A stretch of DNA of 64,000 nucleotides from Rhodoplanes sp. Z2-YC6860 (GTDB lineage: Bacteria; Pseudomonadota; Alphaproteobacteria; Rhizobiales; Xanthobacteraceae): contig NZ_CP007440.1 of the NCBI RefSeq assembly GCF_001579845.1, forward strand, positions 3,122,029 through 3,186,028, read 5' to 3'. Shown one piece after another: positions 37,430-46,750 of the stretch. The position numbers and the translations under genes were made by a program. Every line of letters begins with the position of its first letter. Within the stretch, counting starts at the first letter, position 1. The notes beneath the pieces are model-generated. The model was not told the DNA's origin, made no database searches, and was given only the letters and a program-made list of their open reading frames with translations.

Positions 37430-38332
37430 ATGAGCAAACCCGCTGCCGATTTTACTGGGACCGACGTTTTGCGGCTGGCCGCCGACCTGATCGCGAGCCG
37501 CCAGCCCTTCGCGCTGAGTATCGTCGTCGAGGCGCAGGGCTCCACCTCGGCACGCACGGGGGCCAAGGCCGTATTCGATGCCGAGGGCACGGTGATGGCC
37601 GGGTGGGTCGGCGGCGGTTGCGCCGAATCCACCATCGCGCATGCGGCAGTCGAGTGCCTCGAAACCGAAACGCCGCAGATGGTCGACGTCGATCTCGACG
37701 ACGAAGTGCTCGGCGCCGGCATGCCTTGCGGCGGCCGGATGCGGGTTTATGTCGAACCCGTCATTCCCCGTCCGACGCTCTGGATCCTGGGACACGGCCG
37801 GGTGGCCGAATGCCTGTGCCACCTCGGCGCGCTCCTGTCCTTTGACGTGGTGGTCGACGACGTGATGGCGTCTGCCGATCGCTATCCTGATGCTTCCCGC
37901 GTGATCGCGGACGACAGCGACTACAAGGCTCTCACGCCGGCCTCCTCGGACTTCGTGGTAATCGCGACCCAGCATCGCGGGGACCACGAATCGCTGCGCC
38001 GATTGCTCAAGAACGACGTTGGCACCATCGCGCTGATCGCGAGCCGAAAGCGGACCGGCCTGGTGATCGACTATCTGCGTGACGCAGGCTTCCAGCAGAG
38101 CGACATCGACCGCATCCGCGCGCCGGCCGGCATCGAGCTTCGCGCGCGCACTGCCGAAGAAATCGCACTGTCCGTCATCAGCGAGGTCGTTCTCCTTCGC
38201 CGCAGCCGCACAGCGCCGCAGAGGCTCGAAGGCTCGACAGACAAGGATCCTGCGCCTGCCAGAGGCGATCAGCGCCACCCGGTCACGCTCTCCCTGGCCG
38301 GCCAGCGCGCGCTGCGCGCGATCGGAGAATGA
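37430..38332 (+). CDS. xdhC: XdhC/CoxI-family molybdenum cofactor maturation protein
   Basis: About 300 residues. The N-terminal XdhC domain has [17 protein letters not shown] and the [12 protein letters not shown] motif; the C-terminal part is a Rossmann-type domain ([28 protein letters not shown]). Proteins of this family bind, sulfurate and insert the molybdenum cofactor into xanthine dehydrogenase-type enzymes. No such enzyme is adjacent, but a three-subunit molybdenum hydroxylase lies 11 kb away at 48700-52405. I use the ATG at 37430; GTG at 37424 is also possible. The stop is followed after one base by the CtaD gene, so the two are probably co-transcribed, which is odd for these functions. 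Confidence 0.85.
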   Translation: MSKPAADFTGTDVLRLAADLIASRQPFALSIVVEAQGSTSARTGAKAVFDAEGTVMAGWVGGGCAESTIAHAAVECLETETPQMVDVDLDDEVLGAGMPCGGRMRVYVEPVIPRPTLWILGHGRVAECLCHLGALLSFDVVVDDVMASADRYPDASRVIADDSDYKALTPASSDFVVIATQHRGDHESLRRLLKNDVGTIALIASRKRTGLVIDYLRDAGFQQSDIDRIRAPAGIELRARTAEEIALSVISEVVLLRRSRTAPQRLEGSTDKDPAPARGDQRHPVTLSLAGQRALRAIGE

Positions 38333-38333
38333 A

Positions 38334-39929
38334 ATGGAAACCGCCGCATTGAACCATGCCGATCATCGACCCGGCTTTTGGGTGCGCTGGTTCTATTCGA
38401 CCAATCACAAGGATATCGGCACACTCTATCTCATCTTCGCAAGTATCGCGGGCGTCCTCGGGACAGCGCTGTCGGTGGCCATCCGTATGGAGTTGCAGGA
38501 GCCGGGCCTGCAATTCTTTGTCGACCCTTCGCTGTTCAACGTCATCGTCAGCGCTCACGGCCTGGTGATGATCTTCTTCGTGATCATGCCGGCGCTGATC
38601 GGCGGCTTCGGCAACTGGCTGGTGCCGCTGATGATCGGAGCGCCGGACATGGCGTTCCCGCGTATGAACAACGTCTCGTTCTGGCTTCTGGTCGCGTCCT
38701 TTGCCCTGTTCACGGTCTCCTTCTTCGTCGAGGGCGCGCCCGGCGAGCGAGGTCACGGCGGCGGATGGACGCTCTACCCGCCATTCTCAACGTCGGGACA
38801 GCCGGGACCGGCCGTCGACTTCGTGATCCTTGCGATCCATCTGTCGGGTGCGTCTTCGATCCTCGGCGCCATCAATTTCATCACCACGATCTTCAACATG
38901 CGTACGCCCGGCATGACCTTACATAAGATGCCGTTGTTCGCCTGGAGCATGCTGGTGACGGCCTTCATGCTGCTCCTGGCGCTGCCGGTCCTTGCCGGCG
39001 CTATCACGATGCTGCTGACAGACCGCAATTTCGCCACCACCTTCTTCAGTCCGGCGGGCGGCGGCGATCCACTGCTGTACCAGCACCTGTTCTGGTTCTT
39101 CGGTCACCCGGAGGTCTACATCATGATCCTCCCAGCCTTCGGGATCATCAGTCACGTCGTATCGACCTTCGCGCGCAAGCCGATCTTCGGCTACCTCGGC
39201 ATGGCCTACGCCATGGTCGCGATCGGCGGCATCGGCTTCGTGGTCTGGGCCCACCACATGTACACGGTCGGAATGTCGCAGGCCACGCAAGCATATTTTG
39301 CGTTCGCCTCCATGGTCATTGCCGTTCCGACGGGCATCAAGGTCTTCTCGTGGCTTGCAACGATGTGGGGCGGCTCGATTCGTTTCAGCGTCCCCATGCT
39401 GTGGGCCATAGGCTTCATCATCCTGTTCACCATCGGGGGCGTCACGGGCGTCGTGCTGGCGAATGTCGGCGTCGACTACGCCCTTCAGGACACCTACTAC
39501 GTCATCGCGCATTTTCACTATGTGCTCTCGCTCGGAGCCGTGTTCGGCATTTTTGCCGGCTTCTACTACTGGTTTCCGAAGATGTCCGGCTATCTCACCA
39601 ACGAATGGCTGGGACGGTTGCACTTTGTGCTGATGTTCGTCGGCGTGAACCTGGTGTTCTTTCCCCACCACTTCCTGGGCCTCGCCGGTATGCCGCGCCG
39701 CTACGCCGACTATCCCGACGCGTTCGCGGGATGGAATTTCGTTTCGTCGATCGGCGCCTACATCTCGGCGGCGGGCTTTCTGGTCTTCTTCGTTGTGGTT
39801 GCGGAAGCGGCGTGGCGCAAACGCCTTGCCGGCAACAATCCGTGGGGCGACGGGGCGACGACGCTGGAGTGGACATTGTCGTCACCGCCGCCGTTTCACC
39901 AGTTCGAGACGCTTCCGCGGATCGACTGA
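38334..39929 (+). CDS. ctaD: Cytochrome c oxidase subunit I (orphan)
   Basis: A 531-residue heme-copper oxidase subunit I with about 12 membrane helices. Diagnostic segments are the N-terminal [15 protein letters not shown], the low-spin heme ligand in [33 protein letters not shown] (CuB histidine and tyrosine), WAHHMYTVG (two CuB histidines), PTGIKVFSW (K channel) and [10 protein letters not shown] (heme a3 and heme a ligands). The catalytic core is therefore complete. The residues [20 protein letters not shown] belong to the D-channel area. Subunits II and III and assembly genes are absent from both sides; neighbours are XdhC and a Tim44-like protein. It may be an accessory copy whose partners are encoded elsewhere. 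Confidence 0.95.
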   Translation: METAALNHADHRPGFWVRWFYSTNHKDIGTLYLIFASIAGVLGTALSVAIRMELQEPGLQFFVDPSLFNVIVSAHGLVMIFFVIMPALIGGFGNWLVPLMIGAPDMAFPRMNNVSFWLLVASFALFTVSFFVEGAPGERGHGGGWTLYPPFSTSGQPGPAVDFVILAIHLSGASSILGAINFITTIFNMRTPGMTLHKMPLFAWSMLVTAFMLLLALPVLAGAITMLLTDRNFATTFFSPAGGGDPLLYQHLFWFFGHPEVYIMILPAFGIISHVVSTFARKPIFGYLGMAYAMVAIGGIGFVVWAHHMYTVGMSQATQAYFAFASMVIAVPTGIKVFSWLATMWGGSIRFSVPMLWAIGFIILFTIGGVTGVVLANVGVDYALQDTYYVIAHFHYVLSLGAVFGIFAGFYYWFPKMSGYLTNEWLGRLHFVLMFVGVNLVFFPHHFLGLAGMPRRYADYPDAFAGWNFVSSIGAYISAAGFLVFFVVVAEAAWRKRLAGNNPWGDGATTLEWTLSSPPPFHQFETLPRID

Positions 39930-39974
39930 TGCGCCAGCAGTGAAAATGGCGCGAGGCGCATGGTGGAGGTGGAA

Positions 39975-40616
39975 ATGCCTCAAGATGCTGAAAGCTCGGG
40001 ATTGATCTCCCTGTTGTGGGCCATCTGGGTGTACCTGAACATCTACTGGTGGCTCGATAATCTGTCGTCGACGGAACAGACCGACAAGAATTGGCCGCAG
40101 CGCCAGCTGTTCGGCTGGTCGGGCAAAATCACGACGATCCCGTCGCTCGCCGCTGCGGCCGTGCCGCACCATCTCGCAGCGCTTGTATCCGAGATACTTC
40201 GGCGTGATGGCGGCGGTCTGGTGGAAGATTTTCTGGGCAAATTGCTGAACGCGTATGAAACGATCGTAGTCGCGTTCGAGTCCGGTGATCGGACGACGCT
40301 TCGCGGGCTGGTGTCTGCCGACGTCTATGATGCGCTGACGGACGCGATGACGGTCCGAGAATCGCAACAGATCACCATCGAGACGGTGTTCTCGCGGCTC
40401 GACGCGCCCGAGATCGTCAACGGATCGATCGACGAGGCACACATGGAGATTTCCGTCCGGTTCATCGGCGAGTGTTTCAGACTTTGCCGCAACGCCGCGG
40501 GCGAGCTTGTCGAAGGAACGGACAGGTACCGCAATATCGAAATCTGGACGTTTGCGCGAGCGCCCTCGTCCCGCGAAAGCGCATGGCGCGTGGTGGCGAC
40601 GGAGGCCTGTGTCTGA
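39975..40616 (+). CDS. Tim44-like domain membrane protein
   Basis: A 213-residue protein with one hydrophobic segment near residues 8-27 (LISLLWAIWVYLNIYWWL) and a C-terminal Tim44-like domain at about 85-210 (FLGKLLNAYETIVVAFESGD, LVSADVYDAL, RNIEIWTFARA). Alphaproteobacterial relatives are membrane-associated adaptor-like proteins; the mitochondrial homologue tethers Hsp70 to the import channel. I chose the ATG at 39975 because GGAGGT lies 4 bases upstream; ATG at 39960 is the alternative. Its stop overlaps the next start (TGATG), which couples it to the formyltetrahydrofolate ligase. It follows CtaD by 45 bases, hinting at a role in membrane protein assembly. Confidence 0.75.
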   Translation: MPQDAESSGLISLLWAIWVYLNIYWWLDNLSSTEQTDKNWPQRQLFGWSGKITTIPSLAAAAVPHHLAALVSEILRRDGGGLVEDFLGKLLNAYETIVVAFESGDRTTLRGLVSADVYDALTDAMTVRESQQITIETVFSRLDAPEIVNGSIDEAHMEISVRFIGECFRLCRNAAGELVEGTDRYRNIEIWTFARAPSSRESAWRVVATEACV

Positions 40617-41335
40617 TGAGCGCAGCAATGATGGATAACGACGACAATGCCTCGCCGATCGAGTGCGCATCGCCGCCATGCTTCATGCATGAGGTCGATC
40701 CGGCCTATGCTGGGCTCGATTGTCCCGCGCAAGCCACCGCCTTGCCGGTCACAACGTGGCCGGTTGTGGCGCAATGGCGCGAGGCCGAACGCCAGCGGCT
40801 GATCTCAGATCGGCTGTCGTTGGACGCTGCCACCCGCGCGGACCATGCACGCCGGATTTCGCTGCTTCTCGACGAGCTGATCGGTGATCCCGCGGGCCTC
40901 ATTGTCAGCGCCTACTGGCCGTTCCGCGGCGAGCCGAATCTGCAACCATGGCTTCGGGACCTGCGCGCCCGCGGCGCGGAGACGGCACTACCGGTCGTGA
41001 TCGCAAAGAAGACGCCGTTGGTCTTTCGTCTCTGGCGGGATGGCGACCTGCTCGCCCGCGGCGTGTGGAACATCCCTGTTCCGTCTGACGGCCGGGAGGT
41101 CCAGCCGGACATCGTTATTGCGCCGGTGGTCGGATTTGACACTGGCTGCTATCGGCTCGGCTATGGCGGCGGCTTCTTCGATCGGACACTCGCGCAACTG
41201 CCAGCCTCCACGACCGCCATCGGCGTCGGCTATGCGCAGGCCGCGATCGCGACGATCGAACCCCAACCGTTCGATATTCCGATGCACCACATTGTAACCG
41301 AAAGCGATATCAGGACGCGTCACACCGCGCGCTGA
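40616..41335 (+). CDS. 5-formyltetrahydrofolate cyclo-ligase family protein
   Basis: A 239-residue protein of the 5-FCL family, which uses ATP to convert 5-formyltetrahydrofolate to 5,10-methenyltetrahydrofolate in the cytoplasm. Signatures are the basic WREAERQRLISDRLSL helix, SAYWPFRGEPNLQPWL, PVVIAKKTPLVFRLW and the nucleotide-binding GYGGGFFDRTL. It has an N-terminal extension of about 50 residues relative to typical 190-residue members. The ATG overlaps the Tim44-like stop. Confidence 0.88.
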   Translation: MSAAMMDNDDNASPIECASPPCFMHEVDPAYAGLDCPAQATALPVTTWPVVAQWREAERQRLISDRLSLDAATRADHARRISLLLDELIGDPAGLIVSAYWPFRGEPNLQPWLRDLRARGAETALPVVIAKKTPLVFRLWRDGDLLARGVWNIPVPSDGREVQPDIVIAPVVGFDTGCYRLGYGGGFFDRTLAQLPASTTAIGVGYAQAAIATIEPQPFDIPMHHIVTESDIRTRHTAR

Positions 41336-41351
41336 GAGCGCGTGCCTTCGC

Positions 41352-41792
41352 TCACCGGGGGCGTTCCGCCAACTCCCGCTTCAGCCGGCGGGTCTCTTCG
41401 AAGCGCGCCGTCACGTCGCGAAAGACCGCGGCCATACCGATGATCCGCCGCTCGGCATCGTGAAGCAGGGTGATCGTGAACTCGACCGAGATCTGGCGCC
41501 GATCCTTGGTGATGGCCGGGACCGCAAGCAGATCGCCGGCTCCATACCGTGTCCGGCCTGTCGCCATGACGTGTTCCCAGCCGTCCCAATGTCGCTTCCG
41601 AAGCCGCTCGGGGATGATCAGATCGAGCGAGGCGCCGACAGCTTCGTCCTTTGTGAAGCCGAAGATACGGACAGCACCGGGATTCCAGAAGCGGATCACG
41701 CCCCGCCGGTCGGTTGCGACAATGGCGTCGGCGGACGTTGCGAGAATCGCCTCACCAAGGTCCGCCAGAATCGGCTCGAACTCCCGATCCAT
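41352..41792 (-). CDS. Single PAS-domain protein
   Basis: A 146-residue protein made of one PAS domain (ILATSADAIVATDRRGVIRFWNPGAVRIFGFTKDEAVGASLDLIIPERLR) with a PAC-like end (GMAAVFRDVTARFEETRRLKREL). No kinase, GGDEF or other output domain follows, so it must signal through a partner. The C-terminal helix could be a dimerisation or linker coiled coil. It starts one base after the end of the PLP-enzyme gene, which makes co-transcription likely. The ligand or cofactor is unknown. Confidence 0.85.
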   Translation of the reverse strand: MDREFEPILADLGEAILATSADAIVATDRRGVIRFWNPGAVRIFGFTKDEAVGASLDLIIPERLRKRHWDGWEHVMATGRTRYGAGDLLAVPAITKDRRQISVEFTITLLHDAERRIIGMAAVFRDVTARFEETRRLKRELAERPR

Positions 41793-41793
41793 G

Positions 41794-42975
41794 TCAGCCG
41801 CCTTTCGGCTTGGAGGGCGCGCCGATCACGGCAAGGCCACGTTCCAGATCGGCGATCAGGTCGGCCTCCGCTTCAAGACCGATCGACAGCCGGACCAGGC
41901 TGTCGCTGATGCCAGCGGCCCGACGGGCTTCCGCCTCCATGCCGGCATGGGTCATCGTCATCGGGTGGGCGACGAGGCTCTCGACGCCGCCGAGCGATTC
42001 CGCCAGCGTGAAGACCTCGACGGCTTCGACGAAGCGGCGCACAGCTTCAATGCCTCCCTTCAACTCGAAACTCAACATGGCGCCGAAGCCGTCCTGCTGG
42101 GTCGATGCGATGGCATGCCCAGGATCAGAGTCGAGACCGGGATAGTGGACTGCCGCAACGAATGGGTGCCGGGCCAGAAACTGCGCCACCGCCATCGCGT
42201 TGGCCTGCTGACATTCGACACGCGGAAACAGCGTCCGCAGACCACGCAGCGTCAAGTGAGCATCGAACGGCGCGCCGGTCGTGCCCGTGATGTTCGCCCA
42301 GGCCGACAGCACCTCGGCATCGGTGCGGTCGGCCGCAACGACCGCGCCCCCGACCACATCGGAATGGCCATTGAGATATTTCGTCGTCGAATGAATGACG
42401 AAATCCGCGCCGAGCGCGATGGGGCGTTGCAGGGCGGGGGACAGGAACGTGTTGTCGACCGCGACCTTGGCGCCCGCGTCCTTGGCATGGTCCGCGATCG
42501 CTTGAATGTCGACCACGCGCATCAGCGGGTTGCTCGGCGTCTCGATGAGGATGAGCTTGGGCCGCCGGCGGAGCGCGGTGGTGAGCGCCGTCTGGTCACC
42601 CTGGTCGACAAAGCTGACGTCGAACTGCCCGCGGTCCCGGCGCGCGGCGAGCAGACGGTAGGTTCCGCCGTAGCAATCGTGCGGAGCGATCACGAGATCG
42701 TGCGGCCGGAGCAGCGACAGCACGAGATCGACCGCTGCCATCCCGGACGATGTCACGACTGCGCCTGCACCTCCTTCAAGGCGGGCAAGCGTATCGGCGA
42801 GGAGATCGCGCGTCGGATTGGAGGTGCGCGTGTATTCGTGACCACGGCCGCGCTCGAAGCCCTCAAATGCGAAGGTGCTCGTCAAATAGAGCGGCGGCGT
42901 GACGGCTCCGTATGTTCGATCCGTGGCAACGCCGTTGGACGCCGCCACAGTCCGTGGATCCTTCGCCTTCGCCAC
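41794..42975 (-). CDS. Cystathionine gamma-synthase-type PLP enzyme
   Basis: A 393-residue Cys/Met-metabolism PLP enzyme. Family marks are YGAVTPPLYLTSTF, EYTRTSNPTRD, the SSGMAAVDL cofactor-phosphate region, VDNTFLSP, the PLP-lysine motif SxTKYLNGHSD and the late SLGGVESLVAHPMTMTHA. The serine at SLGGVES and the general layout fit cystathionine gamma-synthase or O-succinylhomoserine sulfhydrylase; beta-lyases and gamma-lyases are close relatives, so I leave out a symbol. I use the GTG at 42975, preceded by AGGAG, since the 40 residues upstream in the long frame have no family resemblance. Confidence 0.88.
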   Translation of the reverse strand: MAKAKDPRTVAASNGVATDRTYGAVTPPLYLTSTFAFEGFERGRGHEYTRTSNPTRDLLADTLARLEGGAGAVVTSSGMAAVDLVLSLLRPHDLVIAPHDCYGGTYRLLAARRDRGQFDVSFVDQGDQTALTTALRRRPKLILIETPSNPLMRVVDIQAIADHAKDAGAKVAVDNTFLSPALQRPIALGADFVIHSTTKYLNGHSDVVGGAVVAADRTDAEVLSAWANITGTTGAPFDAHLTLRGLRTLFPRVECQQANAMAVAQFLARHPFVAAVHYPGLDSDPGHAIASTQQDGFGAMLSFELKGGIEAVRRFVEAVEVFTLAESLGGVESLVAHPMTMTHAGMEAEARRAAGISDSLVRLSIGLEAEADLIADLERGLAVIGAPSKPKGG

Positions 42976-43095
42976 TGTCCGTACTCTCCTGACAGCAGGC
43001 TCCGTTGCCGTGGTCGTTCGGCCGCCCGCAGGACAATCCTTGATGCGGTTCTCCTGCGAGCACAAACGAATGATCATGCCGACATGATGCAACAA

Positions 43096-43566
43096 TTATG
43101 CATGATCGGTGCGGCTCCGGCCGTGCCCGGCCGATGCGAGCCTGCCCGAGCGCGGTTCAAAGAGCGAAAGCACCGTGAGCTGCCGCGCCTCGCCTCCGAG
43201 AGTTTCCCAGGTGATCGAATGCCCGAGCGGCGACCCAATCAGCGCTGTGCCGACAGGCGTCATCACCGAAATCTTTCCCTGCGAAATGTCAGCCTCTTCG
43301 GGATAGACGATCGTGACCGTCCGAACCTTGCCGGTCGCGTCATCGCGAAATTCCACCTCGCTATGCATGCGGACGAAGTGCCCTGATAGCTCGCCATCGG
43401 CCAGCACATGTGCGCGACCGATCTGGTCCGCCAGTCCGGCTGCAAGATCGGGCAGCCGGTTACGGGCTGCATGGGCCAGAGCTGAAAGCTTCTCATGGTC
43501 GAGCGACGAGAGTGCTACTCTCGGCTTGGACTGGCTCGCTGTTGTCAGGATGTTTTCACTCGTCAT
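43096..43566 (-). CDS. rnk: Rnk/GreA-GreB-type nucleoside diphosphate kinase regulator
   Basis: A 156-residue protein with an Rnk-like N-terminal helix (VALSSLDHEKLSALAHAA) and a GreA/GreB-type C-terminal domain (VEFRDDATGKVRTVTIVYPEEADISQGKISVMTPVGTALIG). It lacks the long GreA coiled coil, so it should bind RNA polymerase without cleaving transcripts. I chose ATG at 43566 with GAGGAG upstream over the longer frame. A small ORF lies 22 bases upstream on the same strand. The C-terminus is about 15 residues longer than usual (RSGRLASAGHGRSRTDHA). Confidence 0.85.
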   Translation of the reverse strand: MTSENILTTASQSKPRVALSSLDHEKLSALAHAARNRLPDLAAGLADQIGRAHVLADGELSGHFVRMHSEVEFRDDATGKVRTVTIVYPEEADISQGKISVMTPVGTALIGSPLGHSITWETLGGEARQLTVLSLFEPRSGRLASAGHGRSRTDHA

Positions 43567-43588
43567 CGCAATCTCCTCTTTCTTGCGC

Positions 43589-43759
43589 CTAGGCCGCTGT
43601 GGGATCGGGATCGTCGTCGTCCCCAGACACCTGCGGGCTGGCGATGGATCGCTCGTGTTTGGGTTTGGTCGTCTGGATGTTTGGTCGCGGGAAAAGGGGA
43701 CGCACATTCCCGTAAGGTTCGTTGGCCGCCACGACCGTTGGGTTCTCGTTTTCCGTCAT
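43589..43759 (-). CDS. Small acidic-tailed hypothetical protein
   Basis: A 56-codon frame with ATG at 43759 and GGAG 8 bases upstream. The product is hydrophilic, Pro/Asn-rich and ends in DDDDPDP. It is 22 bases upstream of the Rnk-like gene. No homologue is recognised, so it may not be real. Confidence 0.35.
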   Translation of the reverse strand: MTENENPTVVAANEPYGNVRPLFPRPNIQTTKPKHERSIASPQVSGDDDDPDPTAA

Positions 43760-44180
43760 TTGCCGAACTCCGCTGCTGATTATCTTTGCATGGCCGGGCG
43801 CCCCACTTGCGTGAGGGCACCCGCTCTTTGACTTTGTTGGATGAGCGACGACGCCGTACCCATGGGCCGGCAAGCCGTTTCTGCGGCTGCCGAGTGGTCG
43901 TCTTGGCTTGGAAGGTGGTCCCCGAGGCTCGCGAAAGCGCGCGCTGAGCTCGGGGCTAGTTGCCCGCGATCAGATTGCCTGCGTGGCAGAGGCCACGTAC
44001 GAATGTCGCGAACTTGAACATGTAAACAAAGCTAAGTGCTTTCCCATGAAAGTCAAACCGCGGAGTCGGTACTTGCTCCAAGGTGTGACGAGCCAATTGC
44101 GAATCTGGAGCAAACCAGAAGCAGATACATCGAATAGCGACACTTGGACGCACGCGATCGTGCCTGCACGTCTCCGGAGC
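43760..44180. other. Intergenic region between Rnk cluster and catabolic island
   Basis: The 421 bases contain only short unconvincing frames. One hairpin, CCCCGAG at 43920-43926 with CTCGGGG at 43949-43955, lies downstream of the MmgE/PrpD gene on the minus strand and could slow polymerase, but no T-run follows. No LacI-type operator was seen here. Confidence 0.5.
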
Positions 44181-45578
44181 TTATGCTGCGTCCAGCTCCG
44201 TCATCAACGGCTGGAGGTCGTCCTGGCGATCCAATGACATGACGATGTCTACGATCCGGTCGATTCTGATAGCCGGCATGAGATCTGAAACATTAGAGCG
44301 AAACTTGCGGACAATATCTTCGGTGCTCATCGGATTTTGCGGCATGCCGCGCATGTGATCGACCGTGAACGCCACCTTGCGGCCGTCCGTCAGCTCAATT
44401 TCGACGCGCCCGCCGAGCTGATTGCGGTCGGTCATCTGCCGATCGACCATCGCATGAACCTTGTCGGCCAGTGTGTTGAAGCGTTGATCGGTCAGATTGG
44501 CGGCGTCGAAGCTTTTCTTGTCCAGTGTGCCCTGGAGCATGGCCTCGGCCATCGAGTGGTGCAGGCTGAAGCGTCCGTGAAATGATGTCCGCGGCCGGCG
44601 CTTTTCGGCGACCGGCTCCGCCACCAGCGGTATGACAAACTCCGGCACCGAGCAGGAGATCGAGATCACCTGATCCGGGGTGATGCCGTGTTGTCGACGC
44701 AGCGTCAGCGCGGCGTCGATCAACGGCTGAATGTAGTGCCCGCACGGATAGGCTTTCGGCGCGATCTTGAGCGCCTCCCAATCGTCGCCGAGACGATCCG
44801 TCGCTCGGGAGAAAGCAAAAGGATAGCTCTTGTCCTGGACATGAGCCTTGAAGAAGCCGAAGCGTCCGTCGAACACGCCGCGCGGTCCGGTGACGCCGTT
44901 TCTGGCACAGAAGGCCGCATTGACCGCCGACAGCGCCGAGAAGCCGGCGTGCAACGACTTCGCGGCGCTGCCGTCTTCCCATGACGCCATTGAGGCGGAC
45001 GATAGACTGCCGCCGATACCGATCGCGTCCATCGTTTGCGTGGCGTTGAGGCTCAGGCAGCGCGCCGCAGCGCAGATCGCGCCGAACGTGCCGAAGATGC
45101 CGGTCGGATGGAAGCCGTTCTGGTGAAACTTGCCGACGGCCACCATTCCAAGGCGGCATGCTATCTCGTTGCCGAGCGCCACCGCCGCGATGAATTGCCG
45201 TCCCGTGCAGCCTTGCGCATGCGCGACCGGAATCGCCACGGCGATCACCGGGCTGCTGGAGTGCAACGCGGACTCCAGATGCGAGTCGTCGAATTCCAGA
45301 ACCAGCGCGGCCGTTCCGTTGACGAGGGCTGCACCGGCCATGGACGCGCCGCCGCCGTATGGGATCGAACGGGTCTGTGCGCCGGGAAACGCCTGCGCGG
45401 CAGTGTCCCTGGCGCTCAGCGCATCGGGATGCGCGGCCGCGCCAAGCATGCATCCCATGATGTCGAGAATGCGGAGCTTGGTGCTCTGGATTACGTCTGC
45501 GGGCAGGGCGTCGTGCGAATAGCCGCTGACCCAGTCCGCGATTTGTTGGCTCAACGAGTGCGGGAACTGGGCCGGCAT
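44181..45578 (-). CDS. MmgE/PrpD family protein (copy 1)
   Basis: A 465-residue MmgE/PrpD protein. The family includes 2-methylcitrate dehydratase and cis-aconitate decarboxylase, both acting on tricarboxylic acids without an iron-sulfur cluster. Recognisable segments are LRILDIMGCMLGAAAHPDALSAR, NGTAALVLEFDD, GWKPTGIFGTFGA-like NGFHPTGIFGTFGA and AKSLHAGFSALSAV, the last with the catalytic-region lysine and histidine. It is last in a four-gene minus-strand set (aldolase, Bug protein, 2-hydroxyacid dehydrogenase, this gene) and is 5 bases downstream of the dehydrogenase gene. The substrate is unknown. It is only distantly similar to copy 2 at 58690. Confidence 0.88.
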   Translation of the reverse strand: MPAQFPHSLSQQIADWVSGYSHDALPADVIQSTKLRILDIMGCMLGAAAHPDALSARDTAAQAFPGAQTRSIPYGGGASMAGAALVNGTAALVLEFDDSHLESALHSSSPVIAVAIPVAHAQGCTGRQFIAAVALGNEIACRLGMVAVGKFHQNGFHPTGIFGTFGAICAAARCLSLNATQTMDAIGIGGSLSSASMASWEDGSAAKSLHAGFSALSAVNAAFCARNGVTGPRGVFDGRFGFFKAHVQDKSYPFAFSRATDRLGDDWEALKIAPKAYPCGHYIQPLIDAALTLRRQHGITPDQVISISCSVPEFVIPLVAEPVAEKRRPRTSFHGRFSLHHSMAEAMLQGTLDKKSFDAANLTDQRFNTLADKVHAMVDRQMTDRNQLGGRVEIELTDGRKVAFTVDHMRGMPQNPMSTEDIVRKFRSNVSDLMPAIRIDRIVDIVMSLDRQDDLQPLMTELDAA

Positions 45579-45583
45579 CGGCG

Positions 45584-46630
45584 TTACACTTTCCGCAGCA
45601 CGGCCACGACCGCATCGATAAGCGGCCCGAGTTCGCGCTCGAGCCAGGCGTCGTTGCGGGTGCCGGCCGCGATGTGCGGCGTCATGATGACGTTCTTCAG
45701 CCCGAGCAGCGGATTGTCGCCGCGCACCGGTTCGACCGAAAATACATCCATCGCCACGCCGCCGACCCTGCCGTCCTTCAAAGCGGCAGCAACGGCGGCT
45801 TCGTCAATGATCGAGCCGCGCGCCGTGTTGACGATGAGCACGCCGCGTTTCGCCCGCGACAGCAGGTCGGCGTTGATCATCTTGGTGGTTTGCGGCGTGC
45901 CTGGAACGTGGATCGAGAGAACGTCCGACCTGCCGATCAACTCGTCGAGCGTCGTATAGGTGATGCCGAGCCGTTCTTCGGCGGCGCGATCGCGGCTGCG
46001 TTTGGTGTACAGCACCGTCACGCCGAACGGTTTCAGATAGTCGGCCACCAGCATGCCGACCTGTCCGAGGCCAAGCAGACCGATGGTTTTCCCGGTCAGA
46101 CCGCCGATCCCGCCGCTCGCCGGCCAATTGTAGGCCCATTCGCTGGGCGGCAATTGCGACGGCAGATGTAAATCCGCGCGCGATCCGTCAAGATCATGAG
46201 ACAGCGCCAGCATCATCATGACGACGTGCTCGGCGACCATCCGGTTGGTGTGCCGGTCGAGCACCTTGATGGGGATGCCGCGCGCGCGGCAGGCGACGTG
46301 GTCGATATTGTCGGTGACGAGCCCGAAGGTGTGGATCAATTTGAGCGACAACGCGCGGCTGAGTTCTTCGGCGCCGAGCTTGCCGTTCTCGATGATGAGG
46401 ACATCGGCGTCCGCCAACATTCCCGGCAGGTCTTCCGGCCGCGCGCAATGCGCCACAGCGATGCCGGGCGGCACGTTGTGCTTCGCCGACCACGCCTTCA
46501 GCATAGCGACGGGATCGGCGCACTCCGTGAGATAGAACTGCCTGAGGAATTTTTCGCCGTCGGGAGAGGGGGCCAGCGCCTCGGAGATGAGGCGAAACAT
46601 CTTGTCCGGCTCACCGAAAACAACCTTCAT
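45584..46630 (-). CDS. D-2-hydroxyacid dehydrogenase, NAD(P)-dependent
   Basis: A 348-residue member of the D-isomer-specific 2-hydroxyacid dehydrogenase family, which interconverts 2-hydroxy and 2-oxo acids. It has the Rossmann fold motif GLLGLGQVGMLVADYL, the catalytic arginine in VNTARGSIID, the glutamate in MDVFSVEP and the histidine in MTPHIAAGT. AGGA precedes the ATG. It sits between the Bug-type binding protein and MmgE/PrpD genes in the same orientation, with 120 bases to the former. The physiological substrate is probably an intermediate of the island's pathway, which is inference. Confidence 0.9.
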   Translation of the reverse strand: MKVVFGEPDKMFRLISEALAPSPDGEKFLRQFYLTECADPVAMLKAWSAKHNVPPGIAVAHCARPEDLPGMLADADVLIIENGKLGAEELSRALSLKLIHTFGLVTDNIDHVACRARGIPIKVLDRHTNRMVAEHVVMMMLALSHDLDGSRADLHLPSQLPPSEWAYNWPASGGIGGLTGKTIGLLGLGQVGMLVADYLKPFGVTVLYTKRSRDRAAEERLGITYTTLDELIGRSDVLSIHVPGTPQTTKMINADLLSRAKRGVLIVNTARGSIIDEAAVAAALKDGRVGGVAMDVFSVEPVRGDNPLLGLKNVIMTPHIAAGTRNDAWLERELGPLIDAVVAVLRKV

Positions 46631-46750
46631 TATCCTGCCCGCAGTTCAGACAGCTTCCCAATCAATGCGCCCGTTTCAGCAGGCGCCAGCCGGCCATGAC
46701 ATAGAGAACATACTCTCCATGCCAAGGCCGGGCTCGCTTTCTTTCGGGAC

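Noticed and set aside
43908-44237. A 109-codon plus-strand frame
   Set aside because: It overlaps the end of the MmgE/PrpD gene, has no recognisable family features and no clear ribosome binding site.
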